A stretch of 64,000 bases of DNA from Lutraria lutraria (lineage: Eukaryota > Mollusca > Bivalvia > Venerida > Mactridae): positions 28,742,934-28,806,933 of the forward strand of contig OZ026844.1 in assembly GCA_964023205.1 (NCBI GenBank). Reading direction: 5' to 3'. Shown piece by piece: positions 11,368-24,500 of this stretch (positions are counted from its first letter, which is position 1; each line of letters begins with the position of its first letter). The notes under the pieces are model-generated. The model had not been told where the DNA came from and did not search any database. It saw only the letters and a list, made by a program, of their open reading frames with translations. The position numbers and the translations under genes are program-made.

Positions 11368-12189
11368 AAAAAATGAAATTTATAGACCTCATTCATTGTT
11401 TATCAGTCAATACCTCTCACTTATTTTTGAAGGTGTGAAGTTGGTATATTGTCCTTATATAAACACGACATGCAGTTGCCAATTATATTTTTTCTCTGTC
11501 CCTGTAATTTATTTTCTGAGTAACACTAGTACTTACATCACGTCTTCCTCAGACTTTCTCTCATGGCATGACGAATGTCTAGATTTAAGATTACTTATGG
11601 TGAATATACCGATTATGGAAACAATTAATCTGTTTCCAACAAACAACAGTTGGAAACTGACAATGTCACCAAAAACATGTATGGCTGAATCATCTTAAAG
11701 ATGACAGATCTATGGATTTTATTTTTTGTGGAATTTTGTTACTAATGCTGCATATAGATGTTTGGCGTGTTGCTTATCTATTAATATGTCATCGCATAAT
11801 AATATTAATATCAACATGAACCATATTGAAAACAAATACTAACAAATATGATTTTACCCCCCCCCCCGGTATTTTTTTTTTCAATGTCATACATTTTGTT
11901 ATTTTGGCAGGCCTTTGAAGTTAACATCAAGTGGCTATCTTGTGTGAAAATTTGTTTTGTTTACCATATTAGGGATTATGCAGTCAAGGGAATTACTGGT
12001 CCCAGAACAGTATGGGTCCATAGATATCATCAGAAACATGTGTCACCAAAAGTGTTATGGTCATGCATTGTTTATTACAGCTGACATCTGTGACACTTCA
12101 AGACTAATATATGTGTACAATCAGATAACATTCAAGAATGAAAAATCAATTATTTAAAAAAACAATGTGTTTGCGAAAAAGAATTGACT

Positions 12190-13350
12190 ATATTAAATTT
12201 GAATTGCGAGACAAATATCCTCATTTAAGTGTTGAAACTGCTGGCAACCATCAATTACAGATTATCACAGTCTAAAATACTGAAATTAAAGAAATCAAAC
12301 GATTGGTTCTCAAGTTTTAGCGACTACAGTTTTGATGTTATGACCCGGCCTAGAATTTAACTGAAACTTTCAGTCTTTAAAGGGTAGCCAATTTATATTT
12401 TAATTCTGAGGCAAATATCCTCATTTGAGAGTGTTGAAACTTCGGGCAACCATCAATCACACATTATCACAGTCTAAAATAATGGATTTATAGAAATAAC
12501 GCTAATAGTTCTCAAGTTTTAGCGAGTACAGTTTTGATGTTATGAATCGGCCAGGAATTTCACTGAAATTTTCAGTCTTTAAAGCGTAACCATTTTAAAT
12601 TTGAATTCTGAGGCAAATATCCTCATTTGAGTGTTGAAACTTCGGGCAACCATCAACCACATATCAACAAAGTCAAAATAACTTGAATCATAGAAATCAA
12701 ACGAATAGTTTTAAAGTTTTAGCGAGTACAGTTTTGATGTATTTGCTAGGCCTAGAATTTCACTCGAATAATCAGACTTTAAGGGTGACATCAGTCTTTA
12801 AACATAAATTAAGACATATAATCAAATCTGAGAGCATTGAAACTTCGGGCAACCATCAATCATGTATCAACAAAGTAAAAAAAAATTGAATTTTTGAAAT
12901 CCAGCAATAAGTTTTCGAGTTTTAGCGAGTACAGTTTTAATATTATGACTCGGCCAGGAATTTCACTGAAACGTTCAGTCTTTAAAGCGTAACCATTTTG
13001 ATTTGAATTCTGAGGTAATTATCCTCATTTGAGAGGGTTGAAACTTCCGGCAACCATCAACCACATATCAACAAAGTTAAAATAACTTGAATCATAGAAA
13101 TCAAACTAATAGTTCTGAGGTTTTAGCGAGTACAGTTTTGATGTATTTGCTAGGACTAGAATTTCACTCGAATAATCAGACTTTAAGGGTGACATCAGTT
13201 TAAACATAAATTAAGATATATAATCTAATCTGAGAGCATTGAAACTTCGGGCAACCATCAATCATGTATCAACAAAGTCAAAATAACTTTAATTATTTAA
13301 ATCCAGCAATTAGTTCTCGAGTTTTAGCGAGTACAGTTTTGATGTTCTGG
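12190..13350. repeat. ~202-bp satellite, six copies
   Basis: The landmark 'GTTTTAGCGAGTACAGTTTT' recurs at 12313, 12516, 12716, 12919, 13120 and 13321, a spacing of 200-203 bp. A second landmark is 'GAAACTTCGGGCAACCATCA'. The copies are diverged. Confidence 0.85.
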
Positions 13351-13700
13351 CCTTCCCCACCCACCGCAAGTTACAACGTATCTCCACTCAGTACAGTACT
13401 CTACTTGTTTATTTCAATGAACTCGTTGAGTATGTATATAAATATATATATACACACACACACGAAATGATCTAATAATAATTTTCTAAATTTTATGCAT
13501 TCAGCTAGTGTTCGATATTTGTGAAGTGAAGTTGATAAACAGAGACGTAAGCAACCGTATCTCAATTATACAAAATGGCGGACGACGGTTGCGGTTGTTG
13601 ATCGCGTGAGAAATCCCGCGGCGCATACGAGATTTCCCGGTATTTCCTTATCTCAAAGAACGAGTTGCCTATCTCTTGTATTATACGTCTCTGATGTCAG

Positions 13701-15559
13701 TTAAACACTCTGTTGTTAAAAATAACACAAGAATGGATGAGTCACAAACTGACCACTGATGAAAGTACTCCTGTTATATAAAAAACACGGTCTTCTCCAA
13801 AGCGTATAAATTTAACCTTACCATGCATGTACGTGGCTCTGTTTACAAACAGAGAGTTTATCAGCAAGTAGCCAGTGCACCTATTGGAAATTCAAATTCA
13901 AAATTTCTGCTTGACAGGTTTAAACTTTTTCTCAAAGTAACACTTAGAATGAATATACTAGTATATCTAAGATTTTTGGATGAAATGTTTTGACATGGAG
14001 TAATTTACCTTTGTGAGCATTTTCAAAGAATATTTTTCTGTGGTTTAATTATTCAAAGGACTCTCTTAATTATGAAATATGCATAACATTTACAAAAACC
14101 CGCTCTAGCGCCATCTAATGGTTTATAATTTATAGTCCAGTTACCCCTTTTTATTAATTGCTGTGATATATTCCTATATACAGAGTTATTCAAAAAATTG
14201 TAAATTACGTGCGATATTGGTTTATAGAATACCAACTAAATGTAATATTTGTTTTGAATCACTTGCAGCACGTACTTGGCCTTTATACAGTGGGTTTATT
14301 TCAGTGTATGATTATGGTTTAGTTTTCCCCCTGTATCGATAGATCGGGGGCATATTGTTTTTGGTGTCTGTCTGTTTGTCTGTTTGTACCAAACTTTAAC
14401 CGTGCCTATAAAATCAAAACGCTTGCACCTAAATTCATCAAACTTCATATGTAGATTCCTCATGACAACCTCTACAGGACCTATGCATTTTCAGATCAGT
14501 ATGTCTAGGGTCAAGGTCACGGGGTCATTGTGTTAAAAAATCATCTATTTTATTTAGGATACTACTACTTTGTAAAACACCTTGTGCATTATATATACAT
14601 ATATGGGTGATTTGTTGTAGCAAGTGACATATGGATAAAATTTCAATCTCCTGTGGTTGGAGTTTAGTACTGTCACAGGAATTTCCTGCGTGATTTCGTA
14701 TCTCGCATTTGATTGGCCGATTCGCGTTTTTTTTTGTATACAAGGTAAAAATCAATATGGCCGTCATGCAGTGTGTCAAAGAATGCAAGCAGATGACGTT
14801 TGTTTCTGTTGTTTTTTAGAGTATTTTTATGTTTTTTTTACACGAAGTTTGACTCGAGGTATTTCGTATGACCGGTATATATACCTTTTTATGTTTAGTG
14901 TTCATATGTATCATTGAACAGGAGCATTGTGTTTCATAAACACATCTTGTGTATTTGTCTATAAATTGGTGAAACTTGATATCACCAAACATCCAGTCCC
15001 GTTACCTTAAAATCTGGCGTGTTCGAATTGTTTGAATACGTAGATCTGTTTGTTCACAATCTAAATACATTTTAACGAATATTTACTCCGTATTTTTATG
15101 TTGATTTATTGTGGTTGTAAATTTAGCTTTGATATAGGCAGGGACTTATATATATACATTACAATAATATAGCATCCCTGGTGACACCTACAAGAATCTA
15201 TAAAGGACACAAAAACATGTTCTCTTTAAAGTCCATTGCCTCAGTCGAACTCATCAGTCCGGTTACGTCAAGCTATAATGTACTGATCAAGGGAGGTAAC
15301 CGCTGCGGGTTTGTGACTAAGTATGGAACGAAACGGGAACCAGTTTAGTCCGAGGTTTACCGAATGTAAAAGGGAGATCACTGCGTTGGATATTGCTGCA
15401 GAAATGACTGTTTATAATAAAAATCGTTATTACGCATTTTTAATGAAAATGAATGTTACAGTATACCTGCAATAAAAGTACTTACTATCAATGAACAAAT
15501 GGACAATTAAATCTCTTCAAATTATTAGAAATTCTTCAGTTGTAGTTGCTTTTCAAAGG
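13701..15559. other. Intergenic region upstream of HDAC11
   Basis: About 1.9 kb with no recognised gene, apart from the family C repeat at 14327 and an imperfect palindrome at 15138-15182. The HDAC11 promoter must lie at its right end, but no TATA or initiator could be assigned. Confidence 0.4.
14327..14550 (+). mobile_element. Helentron-like element, family C, short copy
   Basis: The palindromic 5' end CCCCCTGTATCGATAGATCG is followed by GGGGCATATTGTTTTTGG and a GTCTGTTT microsatellite. The 3' end near 14525-14550 is a decayed hairpin plus ATCATCT. Related to 25186-25400 and 47899-48125. Confidence 0.45.
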
Positions 15560-15588
15560 ATGGCCGAAAGCAAAAGTAAAAATGAATC
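15560..15588 (+). CDS. HDAC11: HDAC11 coding exon 1
   Basis: MAESKSKNE plus two bases (TC) before the strong donor GTAAGT. The leftover TC joins the first A of exon 2 to make Ser, so the phase agrees. The ATG context AAAGGATGG is good. Assignment rests on phase and splice motif, since N-termini are not conserved. Confidence 0.7.
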
Positions 15589-18500
15589 GTAAGTAAATTT
15601 TAGCAGTTCAGTAAAGAGATACTTGCAAAAACAACAAAATCGATATTAACAATTATGTTATTTCTCAATAGTAAAAAATCAGCATCTGACGAATGAAACT
15701 TATTCATATCAATACTATCTGAACTTGCTTCCTCGGTTATATACATGTAGGTCTATGAATCGTGTCTATTTTTGGTAGTTTTGTTTTTGATATGTATCAT
15801 AATTTCGGATATAAAAAATTCGCAGGGCTCTCCTTAGACTTTGAATGTCAAGAGTCAATGACTCTTGGGGTCAAATTTTCAAGAGTCAAAATCAAAATTC
15901 CAAGAGTCAGCTGTAAAACTTCAAGAGTCAACAATTTGTTTGACGCTGCGGAGGGCCATAGTTATTACGCTTTACTAGTCTTTTAGCAAGAGAAAGAACA
16001 TTGAAAAGATTAAAAACACATTAATCTAAGACAATTAATTAAATTTGCATGAAGAAATCTGACATTGCAATACACAAATTGAACATAAATCCGTAGGTCC
16101 CTGTAAATATCAACATATATTTGATATTCAATGATTAATATTCGTAAACATAGTCAATCACATGATTAAATATCAAGAACAAGTTTACATGAAATACTAA
16201 TAAGATGACGTATGCTTGTATCATGTGCTGTTATCCGAAATTTGTTGTCCGAAATTCGTATACTTCACTGAAATGTATGTGTAATAATGCTTTTGAAAAT
16301 TAATGAGCGAATGCTATTTTGTTGGCCATACTTCTAAATGCAACATGATATTGTATTAAATAGTCCATAAATACTGTCTAAACATATGATTACCAATAAA
16401 GTAGTCTATGTAGCAATTTTCGGAAAATACTACTCGGGAGTGTACCGTATGGTACGAACTTTACTCAATACCACTGATTATGCAGAAAGGCAGAACTCGC
16501 GATTAATTTGATCGAATAGTTATTTGCATTATGAATCATAGCTTGTGGCAATTAGAATTGGTGTTGGTATTGTTTCACGTTCATGTTTAGCGACTCAAAT
16601 TGTTTTTCGTAGGTCTGCAGTTTAAACGTTCGATCTCCGCGGGTTACACGACATAAACCCGTCGCCATTTTGTGTAAAGTGTAGATCTACACGATTAGAC
16701 GAGAAATCACCGAAACTTCTCTCAAATGGATTGCTTTATTGCAATTGCAATCTTATAATTGTGGAAAGTATTTAGTTGAATGAATTCACGCCAAAATTTT
16801 CAAATTATATTTCTACTTCGTCCTTACGAACGCTGTAAACAACGACATGGTAATGACATGCTTTTTGTTTTCGGCGTCTATTTTTGGACTGACTCCGCCT
16901 CAAAACCCATTAGCGCCAATCAGCAACGAGTATTCTGACCTCGATATTTCACTGATTTTGATAATCAGTCAGAAATGACGCGCGTCGGGAAATACCCCCG
17001 GGTCAAAGTTGACGCATGGAGTATTTACATTGCGGGTCAAACAAGCGTATTTTGAAATTTTCGTGCGTCAAAACCCGGGAGCTCGGGTCAAAGGAGAGCC
17101 CTGAATTCGGACGATGGTAACATTTGTCAAAAGTAGAGAAAAGATATTACCTGTGTATTTTAATTTCTTGTTAAATCATTGATATAAATGACATATTTAT
17201 AATGTTATACTGATCTTTAGAATATGCTCCTTTAGCAGTGTGGTATATTGTATTTATAAATTTGCTGGGATATATTCACCAGCCTGATTAGATCAGTTGG
17301 TAGAGCATCTGACTTGCAAGCAGGAGGTCGTGGGTTTGAGCACCGCATCGGTTACAATTTTTTTCTCATACTACATTACATTTGGTGCCTTGGATATTTG
17401 ACTAGCCTTGGAATCCTAGAACTACAGTACACGCAAGGTGGGTTTTCCTTTTTCCACCCATCACAGTGGCGACGACTCTGGGTGACAACGCAAAATTTGC
17501 CACCGTGAATCCACCTAGATTCACCCAGATCTTTAAATTACGGTGGACGGCCACAGTGACCATTGCCACCGTGAATCCACGGTGACAACACATATTATGG
17601 TGACAACACGGTGGCGACACGATCTATTGAAAAAAGAATAAAATTGATAAGATCGCAGAACAATTACCGTATAAGTCGACCAAAATTGATATGGGTCCTG
17701 AAATTATCCGTAAAATCCAGCTCAACTAATGGCTGAGTAACAAAAAAATATTTTCAGACACCTGCACAGCACTAAAACACAACAATTAAAGTCCGCATGT
17801 ATTTTTGCACAAATGGGGTGAACTGGTGCATTTTGTCTTGATTTTCTATTTTTAGCACTGTTGAAATAAACAAGGTTTAAAGTTAGTGTAACTGACGTCA
17901 TGAATGATGTTATCTGTCAATCAGATGACGTATATCTTGCTCTCTGGTTAATATTTTACTCCCATAAATTGAACAGGAATTTCCTAATTTAAACGCGTAA
18001 TATGTCAATAAGGTCAGACTTTATTGCAATTTAATCCCAATATGATACACACATTGTTTTGATGAAGTTGTGTTGAAACTGATGCTTAGCATGTGCTTAG
18101 CACGTGATTGATGAATGCTAGCATTTTCATTGGTTGTTTGTTTTCCAAACTGCCCTTGACTGGTAAATTAACCTCCATTTAATTCTAGCTGTAACCCCCG
18201 CACAATCGATATGCAGTGCTATTGACTGTTTGAGAGAATTTGTACCCTTCTTATTTATGCGTTATAAGTGTTGAAACTGAAGAAGTTAGGTCTAATTTTG
18301 TGACAAAACTTAGCGAAGTAACTATACGTCATTTTCTGAAAATCACTTCATAAATGTGTTAAGTTTGTTAGAAAACACTGCCATCCCATTTTCGACATTT
18401 ATGATTAAAATTTGGATTTACGTGTAGCAGCTTAGTAATGCATATAAATCAGGCATGTAAGTGCGTGTACCTAAGTAAATAATTTGCTGTCCATGATGAT

Positions 18501-21500
18501 TTTTTTTACGTCGTTTAAAATTTGTAGCAGAAAAATAAACCACAGTCAAATAACCACCGTGAATACACCGCCATCGTCTAATTTGACCACGGTGTTTCCA
18601 CCGTGACCGTCAATTTTACGATGTACCGTGAAATGGCCACGGTGACAATTAGGGTGGCAATTTCTGTCCACGGTGGACACGCAACGGTGACATGCCACCT
18701 CAATTTTATTTCTGACGTGGTGGCTGAGTGAAAATTGGAAAACCCATGATGCGTGTACTGTAGGGTGAAGCAAAGGGCTGGGTTAGTTTATCTTTGTCGG
18801 CCGATACATAGCTTCCACATGTACAATATTTACCCCCCTTGGGGGCCATCTTTGAAGGCAAATTAGACAAGAATTGGTAGAAGATATTTATATTTTTGTT
18901 TTGATAATTTTACATATTGGATATTCATGTGTGACAACTACATTTTCTTAAACCTATTAAATGCGTTTATGGTCTTAACAACTTCGTGATTAAGTTATCT
19001 TTTATAAATTGAGTTGTTTGATAACCACTTTTCTGATTTTTTCTATAAGCATATAAAATTATTTGCCATCAAAGTTGGCTACCAAGGGTGTTAAATATTG
19101 TAGACGTGGGAACTATGTATAGCTAATGTTATTTTGTTATATTTAAACCACCTATAAATTAAATTTTGTATCTTGTATTAAAGAGTAGCAAGTCCTGTAT
19201 GGGGTACATTATTTTCCAGCTCCTATTACACTCCACATTGATTATTATTCTATTACTTCACTTAAGTGTTGTTGTTTTTCAGATCTATTGAAAAACACGA
19301 TATCATATTTTAATTTTTTTAGTGCAATCTGACATTTTAAAAAGTAAAAGTGATCAAATCTTCTTGAGGATCACTTATGATAAACAATAAAAAAGAAATC
19401 AATCTGTTTTGGCAAATTTCTTTACTTAAAAATCATATTTTATACATATGTGCAGTCAGTCAATCATAAGCTTTTTACCTGAATTTTCTTTTTTTACCTG
19501 CATCTCATACTAATAGATATACACAGGTACAACCTATACTTGAATTAACCTTTCTTTTTTTGTTATTGTAGATATTCTGAGGCCAAATTACCTTATGACA
19601 CAGAGTTGTATGTGGAAGTTTCAAGTAAACATTGGCCTATTGTCTATGGACCTGAGTACAACATTGGCTTCCTGGGCTTAGAAAAACTCCACCCTTTTGA
19701 TGCTGGAAAATGGGGCAAAGTGTATCAGTTCCTTAAAGGTAAAACGAGTTTAAGCTTTGAGACAAATAGTTCTTGGTCTTTTAGCACATAATTAGAAACT
19801 CTTTAGCTTGGTTTCTTTATACAAATTCTTGGTCCAGATTTCTCCTCCATATAATTTACTTCTATAGACAGGGTTTCCTTATTTGTGCATTTTCTATAAA
19901 ACTAAAGCAGTCAATGAAGTTAAATTTAAACTGATAATGATTTGAGGTAAGTCAATTTTGATGAATGTAGGACAAAAGTTCCCCCGGACAAAAACCCCCC
20001 GTTGATTTTGACCGGGGCAGACAAATGCTCTCCCATTGTTTTACTACCCCGGACAATCCCTCTCCTGTCTTTTATGCACCCGAAGTATAAACACATAAAT
20101 GTCTTATTATACAATATTTGTTTATCACAAATTCTGGTTATCTTAAACTAATTTCCTCGGTCCCTGGGAATTTGAGATAATGAGATTCAGCTGTATCTGT
20201 TTTCCAATTTGTTAAAAAAAACACCCACACAGCAACAATGGTAGCTCCTGGCTGGGTAAACAAGGTACATATATTACTAGTATCTGCACACACCATTGCA
20301 GTCATATGTTGACTTGTCTTTACATCCTGTCTAAACTAACTTCCCCACTAAACCAGTCAAATGGCCGCATTTCATAGCGAACTGGTAAAGAGAGTTTAAA
20401 CTGTTTATGATTTTATCTTACCTCATACAGAATATAGTTACTGTTGATTGGATGAGCCTGATCTGTGTGATACTGGGTCTGTAAGTAAATGTTGACCGAG
20501 AGCGACACATTGAGCCTAATATCTATTAACTGACCCAATATCAAACATGATCGGGTTAGTAAGAAGCCATGTAACTAATACTATCTCTTTAATTTCAGCT
20601 CATCATATATCTTAATTAAACCTTCTGTTACAGATGCTAAGATGATCCATGATCTTACAGTTGTTAAACCTAAAGAAGCTTCAGAGGCAGACTTAATGAA
20701 AGTTCATACTAAGGAGTACATTGGCAGCTTAAAGGTTGGTATTCTGTTTATAAATTCTTTGCATAGTCTTCTTCAGAGGTCTAAATCTTGGGTTAAAATA
20801 AAGCTATTCGGCCATCCATAAAAACTGTTTGTTTGGGGTAACCTTACCCAGAGAATTTTCATTGGGTAGGCACTGGTCGGTAGGTTGGACTTAAAAAAAA
20901 TGTTTACATTGATTCCAAAATACCTGTTCAAATGCTATTTATATAATATAGAAAAAGTGCAAAAAAAATCAGTTGGGTAGTGTCGTTTTTGGTGGCATGG
21001 CCCCAAACAAAATATTTAACAAAGTACAGTAAAACCTCAATTATCCGAACACTGATTATCCAAATACCCGGTATTATCCAAATAAAATCCACGGTCTCGA
21101 TTACGTCTCTATATATTACAAGTATAACAAACCCCAGTTATACAAATCGGAATTTACGAATACCTGGTGTAATCCGAATACATTATTTGGTCACTAAAGT
21201 TACGAATGTGCGTATTTTCATACCTATTATTCGAAATTGTCAATTGATCACAATGGCCGATTGAGAATCAAATGTCATGTGACAAACAATGTGTAACATC
21301 AATTCATACACGAAGCGTGTCAACAGTTTAATTATCATTAAGTTGACCATATTGTTTGTTACGATTTTATACTAATCGCGACAAATATTACACTGTGATC
21401 TCGGGTATAATAAGTTGATACACACATGTACTGTCCCTGGTGATCTGTATGAAATTATTTGCTTTTCAGCGTCATTCAAGATTTAAAAACTGATTCGAAC

Positions 21501-24500
21501 ACAATGAAACAAAACTAACTAGAATAATGATGATTTAGTGAAAAAATGTTTCGAACATAAAAACATTACGTCTTCAACTCTTTAATTGTTTTGGAATGTG
21601 ACGATAGCGATGCCTAGTCGATCATTAGTAAGTGAAGTGAGAATGACATATTATTGTGTCGGATTGTGTTCTGCATAATCCATAAATGCGCGAGAATTTA
21701 TTAAACAAGAATCATTGTTTCATTTGTTAATTCATATACATTCATAGAACAAGGATAAATATTAAGTGTTTGCTATAAGTTTTATTTTATTCTTATTATC
21801 ACTCAAGTAACGTCATGTTTGCATGAGAGAGTTGACTCCCTTGCAATATACGGACAGTAAGGAATTTATCGTTTCCAACCAGTACATCATACTGAAATGG
21901 ATTATTCGAAACCATGGAATATCCGAATGATTTTTCAGGGCCCACCTACATCCGAATAATCGGGGTTTTACTGCATATAATGAAATGGTTAAATCATCAT
22001 TTTGATTCAGGTTCTTTTCATATAGATTAAATTAATGTATTGTAGCCATTTCCAAAATTCATCCTGCACTGTGTACATCGTCCTTGTATTATATTATTTC
22101 GTGTTCTTTTCATCTGATAGCATCATGACATTGAGATAATGCTATAGACAAAATACTAACACTCAGCTTTTACATTGGAGAACTTTACTACAATGTACAT
22201 GTAGTTTTATATTATCCCATTACTCACTGCTAACTTTATGTATTGGACTGAATCTATTTTAATATGATTATTCTGCTACTAATAGCTTACTTACTGCATT
22301 GATAAATTAGCTAGTGTGGACTGGTATAATTTATCCAGTACAGACAGCTTACTTAGCACATTGGACAAAATCTAGCAAAGTGTAAAATATTCAGTTACTG
22401 ATGCCTTGATACATTGATAAATTTGTTAGTGTAACATAATTAAGGTATCACTATAATCTTACTTATTACATCAAACAGCTTACCAGTATATTGGAGGGCA
22501 CTGTTATCAAGGAGGTAGACATTATATTATGTAAACATAAAACATACATGTGCTCCTACTTTCACATCATTCTGTCAGAGTTGTTTACCCTTTGATATTA
22601 ATTACAATATGTATCGATTGGTTTAAATTTTGTTGTCATCAACAAATAAGTTCTCTGTTTGGTAAATTTACTAAAAGTGATTTTTATTATAGTGAATCTA
22701 AAAGGTTTCAAAATTGATCAGCCGTTTTAGATGTGTGAGCATGCAATGCTATGTTTGGTTAGTTGATGGTACTGCATTGAAGGTTTTGAAGTCACTTAGA
22801 GTTCAGAGTGTCTGTGTCTCTACACTTTAAAATAGTTATTTTTGTATGCTGCTACAACTAATTGTGGTTAATTAAATTACTAAGAACTAACCGAATGTAA
22901 CATATTGATTGGTACGTAAGAATTTATAACGGTTTTATGATGCAAAGTTGCCTTTATTAGATTTATAGTAACTCTACACATATTCTACATCTCTATGGCA
23001 GATGTAACAGTCAATTCTATAAGTTAATTTAAATATTTCCTTCTGTTGTTCTGCAATTTAACAACAAGCTGTCTGGACTCATGTTAGACTTTATGTACCA
23101 GTATATTAGTATATAACATTGTGATAACATTGCTGTTCTTGATTTATCATTAGTTATTGATTACACATGTTTGAATTATTTAAAAAAAAAAATATCTCCT
23201 TAAAGCTAAGTTGAATCTTTGATGTAAATACAGTCAGTGCATCATGTTAAACTCTTTTTGTACAAGACATCTTTGTTGTCTATAGTATTATTATCACAAA
23301 TCCACATAATGCTCGCAGCTATGATGTATTTAAACTGTGTCGTACCGACTTTGAATACGCATCACCATATCAGTAGTAGTTATTTGAAATGTTGATGTGT
23401 GAAGTACCGGTATGAGTTTAGTTTTCCTATGAAATGAAATTTGTTTATGACATATTTGAAATTTCATGTAAAGAATAACATTAAAGTCTGTTTACTGCAA
23501 TATTTTGTGTGTGAATTTTTCTTTTCAATTCAATTTTGTTTTGTTTCTTGAATCATGTTGTTGTTCATTGTTATCAATCTTTTGTCATGAACTGAAAACT
23601 TCCACTTACTTTATGAGATTGTTTATTGCAAAATGACTAATTGTGTATAGATTATAGCTTACACAAAATATTGAATGTTTCATAAAAAAACATAGACAAT
23701 TGAATACATATAGTTCCTGACTGTGTTTCATCCTGAAAAATATTTTGCCTGCTATAATGACATTCAGCTGACTTCTTACGGTCATACTTTACACCTAGGG
23801 CTGTTTGTCCTTCTCTGCTGATACAAGTGATTACCAGTAATATGGAGAAGTTGCCTGCTACTTGCAGAGAACAAAGTTAGTGCTGGTACAGAATCCAGGA
23901 ACACTACTACTTTTAGTATATAACTGAAATAACACAAAACAAGTACAAAGTCACAATTTTATTTTTTTCTAAAGTTCATGTTGCAGTGTGCTTGTTATTC
24001 TACTCATGCCAAATACCTTCATAACTTACACATTTTATTTAATGTGTTTGTACTATGGTGAATGCTTTTGAACAGTATTGAACAGTTTTGCTTCAGTTAT
24101 TTCTTCGTACATCATTTTCTTAGTACTCTTACTTCATTAAGATTTAGTCATTAATTGAGTGTACATTCATTATTGGCATAGCTGTCTATATCTGAGATAT
24201 ACATATACATTGTGTATATTTAACATTGTAATAATTGGCTTTGCCCTAATATTACAATATTTTTAAAAATGTGAAGAATTCAATTTAGTGTTTAGTATTG
24301 ATCAAGTACTGGTATCACATTATACAACATAAAAGATAAGGCTTAAGGTGTGCTTAAGATCTTGGCCCCCATTTTTTACAGCATATTTAGCTGATTGGTA
24401 GCCACTTCTCAATTATAAAGGTGATCCATAATTTATAACCTAGCTTACAAGACATTGGCACTGGCACTGTCTCTGTCAACATTATTTTTCTCATGCTGCC

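Larger units (their letters stand above)
10996..13693. mobile_element. 2.7-kb inverted-repeat element carrying a satellite array
   Basis: The ends CAGAGACGTATAATACAAG ... AGATAGGCAACT at 10996 and their exact complement ending at 13693 are flanked by ATGTCAG (10989-10995 and 13694-13700). Subterminal regions share CGAGAT and TTTCCC-like blocks. CAGAG ends suggest hAT, but only 7 bp of target duplication is visible. Inside are a palindrome at 11333 and a ~202-bp satellite. No transposase is recognised. Confidence 0.75.

Noticed and set aside
17402..18773. Cys/His-rich frames resembling zinc fingers (17402-17620 and 18546-18773)
   Set aside because: They are translations of the repeated CCACCGTGA motif in the ends of the TA-flanked element.
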